Assembly: GCA_016874875.1 (NCBI GenBank) | Contig: VGTA01000052.1 | Coordinates: forward strand, 1-10,879 | Source of the DNA: Deltaproteobacteria bacterium | Lineage (GTDB): Bacteria; Myxococcota_A; Bradymonadia; UBA7976; VGTA01 | Direction of reading: 5' to 3' | Length of the DNA stretch: 10,879 nucleotides | Shown here: piece after piece, positions 7,842 to 10,879 of the stretch | Layout of the letters: each line of letters opens with the position of its first letter | Position numbering within the stretch: position 1 is the first letter of the stretch | The notes under the pieces: generated by a model | What the model was told of the DNA's origin: nothing | Seen by the model: the letters and a program-made list of their open reading frames with translations, nothing else | Databases searched by the model: none | Translations under genes and position numbers: made by a program

Positions 7842-8699
7842 ATGCGCAGCGCCCCCCTCCTCGCCGTCCCCCTCCTCGCCGCCCCCCTCCTCGCCGCCCT
7901 CGCCCTAGGGGCCTGCGCCGACCCCGACGTCGACCTCGGCGGCGTGAGCGACCCGAGCGACACCGACAAGAGCGCGCTGTGGGGAGGGGAGACCGGCGAG
8001 GGCGGCGCGCTGGAGTGGTGGGGGGCGAGCGCGGGGCAGGGGGCGGCGGGGGGGGAGGAGCGCGCGGAGGCCGCGCTCCCCGAGGTGCGCTTTGGCGCCG
8101 TCTGCGCCCCGGGCTGCCTGTGGTCCGCCTACGCCGTCACCTCCGGGGCGCAGCAGGCGGAGGCCACCTGCGAGGGCTTCCTGTGCGCCTGCGTGGTGTC
8201 GGGGGACGCGAGCGCGCGCGTGGTGTCGGGGGACGCGAGCGCGCGCTGCGAGCCCAACGCCCCCGCCCCGGAGGGCGGCGCGGAGGGCGGCGCGGGGCCG
8301 AGCCCGACCCCCGCCCCCGCCCCAACCGACTACAACGTCGACCTCGGGCGCCGCCTCGCCGACGCCGCCTACCGCCAGGCGAGTCGCCGCAACACCGTGG
8401 GCTACTGCTACAGCGCCGTCGCCGACGCCGTGGAGTCCGTGGTGGGCGTCTTCCTCTACGGCGCGAGCGCCTATATGGCGGCGGACCAGTTCGCCCGCCA
8501 CCCCCGCTTCCGCGAGGAGCGCGTCAGCGACCTGCGCGCCCTCCCCGCCGGCGCGGTGGTGGTGTGGGGGCGGGGCACGTCGGCGCACGGGCACATCTCG
8601 GTGGCGCTCGGCGACGGGCGCGAGGCCTCAGACCACATCGCCCCGCAGATGCTCTGGCACTACGGGGGCGCCCCGGCGCGGGTGTTCTCGCCGCGCTGA
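7842..8699 (+). CDS. lipoprotein with cysteine-rich segment and CHAP/NlpC-like amidase domain
   Basis: A 285-residue exported protein. The leader (1-24) is a hydrophobic Leu/Ala/Pro run ending in lipobox LGAC with C25 as the lipidated residue. Residues 26-80 are low-complexity, rich in Asp, Gly and Glu. Residues 84-136 hold six cysteines (C88, C92, C110, C115, C117, C136), suggesting disulphides in the envelope. A Pro/Ala/Gly linker (138-162) leads to a domain at about 164-285. In it, C189 in GYCYS and H251 in HGHISVALGDG have the order and setting of the catalytic Cys and His of CHAP or NlpC/P60 peptidoglycan amidases. A cell-wall hydrolase role is inferred; the family is not named with certainty. 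AGGAG (7831-7835) sits 6 nt before the ATG. It is probably a separate unit from the catabolic genes. Confidence 0.75.
   Translation: MRSAPLLAVPLLAAPLLAALALGACADPDVDLGGVSDPSDTDKSALWGGETGEGGALEWWGASAGQGAAGGEERAEAALPEVRFGAVCAPGCLWSAYAVTSGAQQAEATCEGFLCACVVSGDASARVVSGDASARCEPNAPAPEGGAEGGAGPSPTPAPAPTDYNVDLGRRLADAAYRQASRRNTVGYCYSAVADAVESVVGVFLYGASAYMAADQFARHPRFREERVSDLRALPAGAVVVWGRGTSAHGHISVALGDGREASDHIAPQMLWHYGGAPARVFSPR
7854..7898 (+). repeat. three 15-bp direct repeats in the signal peptide
   Basis: CCCCTCCTCGCCGYC occurs three times in tandem (7854, 7869, 7884), encoding Pro-Leu-Leu-Ala-(Val/Ala). The hydrophobic core of the lipoprotein signal peptide thus appears built by in-frame repeat expansion. 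Confidence 0.8.
8191..8246 (+). repeat. perfect 27-bp tandem duplication in the lipoprotein gene
   Basis: Bases 8191-8217 are repeated exactly at 8218-8244, with identity running on to 8246. The unit is in frame and encodes VVSGDASAR twice, between C117 and C136 of the cysteine-rich segment. No base differs between copies, so the event is recent or actively maintained. Confidence 0.92.
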
Positions 8700-8705
8700 G
8701 GAGGC

Positions 8706-8737
8706 GGGGCGCGGGGGCGGGGCGCGGGGCGCGGGGG
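8706..8737 (+). other. five G-tracts between convergent genes
   Basis: G-runs lie at 8706-8709, 8713-8717, 8719-8722, 8726-8729 and 8733-8737, separated by 1-3 nt. This fits a G-quadruplex pattern on the plus strand. It fills the 38-bp space between the lipoprotein stop and the stop of the convergent acyltransferase gene, where a bidirectional terminator is expected. No hairpin plus T-run is seen there. Confidence 0.45.
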
Positions 8738-9502
8738 CTAGGCGCGGAGGTCGGGGAGCCCCAGCTCGTCGCGCAGCTCGTGGTACGCGCGGTCCATGGC
8801 GCCGTGTATCTCCGCGATGCGCGCGTTGAGCTCCTCGGGGCGCCAGTCGCGCGTCTCCACGGGCGGCAGGAAGCGCACCTTGATGGCGCCAGGCCTGGGC
8901 ACGAGGGCGCCCTTGGGCATCGCCTCGCTCAGCCCCGCGAACACGATAGGGTAGATGGGCAGCCGCGCGCGCAGGGCGAGGTGGAAGGCGCCCTTCTTAA
9001 AGGGGCCCATGCGCCCGTCGAGGCTGCGCGTGCCCTCCGGCGCCATCATCACCGTCCGCCCCCGCGCCACCATGTCCGCCGCCGCCTCGTCGAGCGTCTT
9101 GAGCGCCGACTCGTGATTCTTGCGGTCGATGTAGTAGAGCCGCAGCGACCACCAGCCCACGTTGAAGGGGAACACCCACCGCAGCTCGCGCTTCCCCACG
9201 CAGCTAAAGGCGTCGGGGCAGATCGCCGACGCCACCACCACGTCGAGGGTGCTGAGGTGGTTGACGATGAACACGCGCGGGACGCGGGCGGCGAAGGGGC
9301 GCGCCCCCTGCACCTCCATCGTGAGACCGAGCAGGCGCAGCGACACGCGCCCCCACCAGCGCAGGAGGGGCCCCGACACGCGGTCGCTGTAGCGGCGCAG
9401 CGTCACCACCGAGAAGAGGGCGAGCCCCACCATCGCCAAGATGAAGAGCTTAAAGACCAAGACCGTGCGGACGAGGCGGGAGGCGCGCGAGAGGAGCTCC
9501 AT
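8738..9502 (-). CDS. PlsC-family 1-acyl-sn-glycerol-3-phosphate acyltransferase
   Basis: A 254-residue membrane acyltransferase that would move a fatty acyl group onto lysophosphatidate or a related lysolipid at the inner membrane. Motif I is NHLSTLD at 81-87 (catalytic H82 and D87), YIDRKN at 124-129 matches motif II, EGTRS at 156-160 is motif III, and LPIYPIVFAG at 181-190 is motif IV. A hydrophobic helix at about 14-33 would anchor it. Length is normal for the family. The ATG at 9502 lies 2 bp beyond the thiolase stop, so the genes are probably coupled; an in-frame ATG at 9553 would add 17 Arg/His-rich residues inside the thiolase gene and is not preferred. Other lysolipid or ornithine-lipid acyltransferases share these motifs, so the acceptor is uncertain. 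Confidence 0.88.
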   Translation of the reverse strand: MELLSRASRLVRTVLVFKLFILAMVGLALFSVVTLRRYSDRVSGPLLRWWGRVSLRLLGLTMEVQGARPFAARVPRVFIVNHLSTLDVVVASAICPDAFSCVGKRELRWVFPFNVGWWSLRLYYIDRKNHESALKTLDEAAADMVARGRTVMMAPEGTRSLDGRMGPFKKGAFHLALRARLPIYPIVFAGLSEAMPKGALVPRPGAIKVRFLPPVETRDWRPEELNARIAEIHGAMDRAYHELRDELGLPDLRA

Positions 9503-9504
9503 CT

Positions 9505-10692
9505 TCAGGGCGCCTCTAAGACCACGGCGATGCCCTGCCCGCCGCCGATGCACGCGGCGCCGAGGGCGTAGCGCCCGCCGCGCTCCTTGAGGGCGTAGGC
9601 GAGGTGCGCCGAGATGCGCGCCCCGCTCGCCCCCAGCGGGTGCCCGAGGGCGATGGCGCCGCCGTCCACGTTGGTCTTGGCGCGGTCGAGCCCGAGGGCG
9701 CGCTCCACGGCGATGTACTGCGGCGCGAAGGCCTCGTTGACCTCCACGAGGTCCATCTGCGCGAGGGAGAGCCCCGCGCGCTCAAGGGCGCGGCGCGCGG
9801 CGGGGACAGGGCCGATGCCCATCACCTTGGGGTCGCAGCCCACCGCCGCCCACGACACGAGCCGCGCGAGGGGGGCGAGCCCGCGCTCCTCGGCGTAGGC
9901 GCGCGTGGTGATCACCAGCGCCGCCGCCCCGTCGCAGATGCCGCTGGCGTTCCCCGCCGTCACCACCCCGTCGGGCTTAAACGAGGGGCGGAGCTTAGCG
10001 AGGGCGGCGAGGTCAGCGGCGCGGGGGTGCTCGTCGCGGGCGACGCGCTCCACGCCCCTGCGCCCCTTCACCTCCACCGCCGCCAGCTCCGCCTCAAACG
10101 CCCCGCGCCCCTGCGCCGCCGCCCAGCGCTCCTGGCTGAGCAGCGCGTAGGCGTCGCACTCCTCGCGGCTCACCGCGTAGTCCACGGCCAGGCGCTCCGC
10201 CGTGAGCCCCATCGGGTCGCCGGTGAAGGAGTCCGTGAGGCAGGACCAGAGGCTGTCCTCGAGCTGCGGGGGGCGCCCAAAGGCGGCGCCCTCGCGGAGT
10301 CCGCGCGCCACGTGGGGCGCTTGGCTCATGGACTCGGCGCCGCCCACGAGCGCCACGCGCGCCTCGCCCATGAGCAGCTCCTTGGCGCCCCACACGAGCG
10401 CCTCAAAGCCTGAGCCGCAGAGGCGGTTCACCGTCACCGCCGGCGTGGGCACCGGGGCGCCGGCGCGGAGGCCCACGTGGCGGGCGAGGTAGATGGCGTC
10501 GGCGGAGGTCTGCAGCACGTTGCCAAAGACCACGCAGCCCACGTCCTCGGCGGGCGTGCCGCTCTGCGCGAGGGCGGCGCGCGAGGCCTCCACGGCGAGG
10601 TCGGTGGCGGTGAGGGATTTGAGCGCGCCGTTAAAGGCGCCAAAGGGGGTGCGCTTGGCGCCGACGATCACGATGTCTTGTGATGTGGTCAT
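9505..10692 (-). CDS. thiolase (acetyl-CoA C-acyltransferase)
   Basis: A 395-residue thiolase that cleaves 3-oxoacyl-CoA with CoA or condenses two acyl-CoAs. The nucleophile is C92 in NRLCGSGFEAL, NEAF is at 319-322, H351 lies in GGAIALGHPLGASGAR, and the second catalytic Cys is C381 in CIGGGQG. All catalytic residues are present and the length is typical. The ATG at 10692 has CCTCACAGGAG upstream (AGGAG at 10704-10700, 7-nt spacer). It follows dapD by 21 bp and precedes the acyltransferase by 2 bp. It could serve general beta-oxidation, acetoacetyl-CoA synthesis, or finish the 2-aminobenzoate route encoded on the other strand. Chain-length preference cannot be read from the sequence. Confidence 0.93.
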   Translation of the reverse strand: MTTSQDIVIVGAKRTPFGAFNGALKSLTATDLAVEASRAALAQSGTPAEDVGCVVFGNVLQTSADAIYLARHVGLRAGAPVPTPAVTVNRLCGSGFEALVWGAKELLMGEARVALVGGAESMSQAPHVARGLREGAAFGRPPQLEDSLWSCLTDSFTGDPMGLTAERLAVDYAVSREECDAYALLSQERWAAAQGRGAFEAELAAVEVKGRRGVERVARDEHPRAADLAALAKLRPSFKPDGVVTAGNASGICDGAAALVITTRAYAEERGLAPLARLVSWAAVGCDPKVMGIGPVPAARRALERAGLSLAQMDLVEVNEAFAPQYIAVERALGLDRAKTNVDGGAIALGHPLGASGARISAHLAYALKERGGRYALGAACIGGGQGIAVVLEAP

Positions 10693-10713
10693 GTGAGGGC
10701 TCCTGTGAGGGGG

Positions 10714-10879
10714 TTAGACAGCCACGCTCAAGTCGCGCAGCACGTCGTTGAGCGACGTCTTGAGGTCGGTGGAGGCGCCGCGCTCACCAATAATCAGCGC
10801 GCAGGGGAGGTGGTAGGTGCCGGCGGGGAACGCCTTGGGGCGCGAGGCGGGCACCACCACCGCGCGGGGGGGCACCGCG
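10714..10879 (-). CDS. dapD: 2,3,4,5-tetrahydropyridine-2,6-dicarboxylate N-succinyltransferase, C-terminal part
   Basis: The last 54 residues of a gene that enters from the right edge, ending in TAA (10716-10714). The fragment runs from AVPPRAVVVPASRPK through YHLPCALIIGERGAS to KTSLNDVLRDLSVAV. It has the pattern of the DapD C-terminus: a late left-handed beta-helix turn, the (C)A(L/V)I(I/V) strand and the final helix (K-T/V-S/G-L/I-N-D/E-x-L-R). DapD succinylates tetrahydrodipicolinate in the succinylase branch of diaminopimelate and lysine synthesis in the cytoplasm. It is upstream of, and probably co-transcribed with, the thiolase and acyltransferase genes. Only the tail is visible, so active-site residues cannot be checked. 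Confidence 0.82.
   Translation of the reverse strand, partial: AVPPRAVVVPASRPKAFPAGTYHLPCALIIGERGASTDLKTSLNDVLRDLSVAV

Noticed and set aside
9503..9553. Earlier ATG for the acyltransferase inside the thiolase gene
   Set aside because: It adds 17 Arg/His-rich residues ahead of a typical PlsC N-terminus, while the ATG at 9502 gives the usual length and a 2-bp gap.
7979..9571. 530-codon plus-strand open frame running through the lipoprotein, spacer and acyltransferase
   Set aside because: It crosses two real genes in wrong frames or strands, and its translation is almost wholly Arg, Gly, Ala and Pro.

Overview
This is a very GC-rich bacterial window (clearly above 70% G+C by eye), densely packed with genes. 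GTG starts, 4-bp start/stop overlaps, a lipoprotein-type signal peptide and the protein families suggest a Gram-negative of the Myxococcota/Bradymonadota or proteobacterial kind. The phylum is an inference; no rRNA or other marker is present.

Positions 229-7694 (+) hold a six-gene, same-strand cluster: a two-domain flavoprotein (FAD hydroxylase plus old-yellow-enzyme reductase), a short-chain dehydrogenase, a crotonase-fold protein, an acyl-CoA dehydrogenase, an AMP-forming aryl-CoA ligase and a small Rid-family protein. This set matches the aerobic 2-aminobenzoyl-CoA route for anthranilate (2-aminobenzoate). The ligase would make 2-aminobenzoyl-CoA, the flavoprotein would hydroxylate and reduce the ring, and the dehydrogenases, crotonase and Rid protein would deaminate, open and shorten the product by beta-oxidation-like steps. 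A salicylyl-CoA-type substrate is the main alternative. Two members lack the usual catalytic residues of their families: the crotonase has neither hydratase glutamate, and the Rid protein lacks the deaminase arginine.

Positions 1-45 (-) look like the first codons of a divergently transcribed gene. The 183-bp divergent spacer carries a C-rich tract (G-quadruplex motif on the minus strand) and a weak promoter candidate.

After a 147-bp gap with a possible terminator or promoter, 7842-8699 (+) encodes a lipoprotein with a six-cysteine stretch and a C-terminal domain resembling CHAP or NlpC cysteine amidases. It contains a perfect 27-bp tandem duplication.

A convergent minus-strand operon fills the right end: the tail of dapD (10714-10879), a thiolase (9505-10692) and a PlsC-family acyltransferase (8738-9502). 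The 38-bp spacer between the convergent genes is a run of five G-tracts.

No tRNA, rRNA, insertion sequence, phage gene or CRISPR array was seen, and no stretch above 300 bp lacks a gene. The less ordinary signals are the two proteins lacking canonical catalytic residues and a strong codon-context rule for phenylalanine across all genes.
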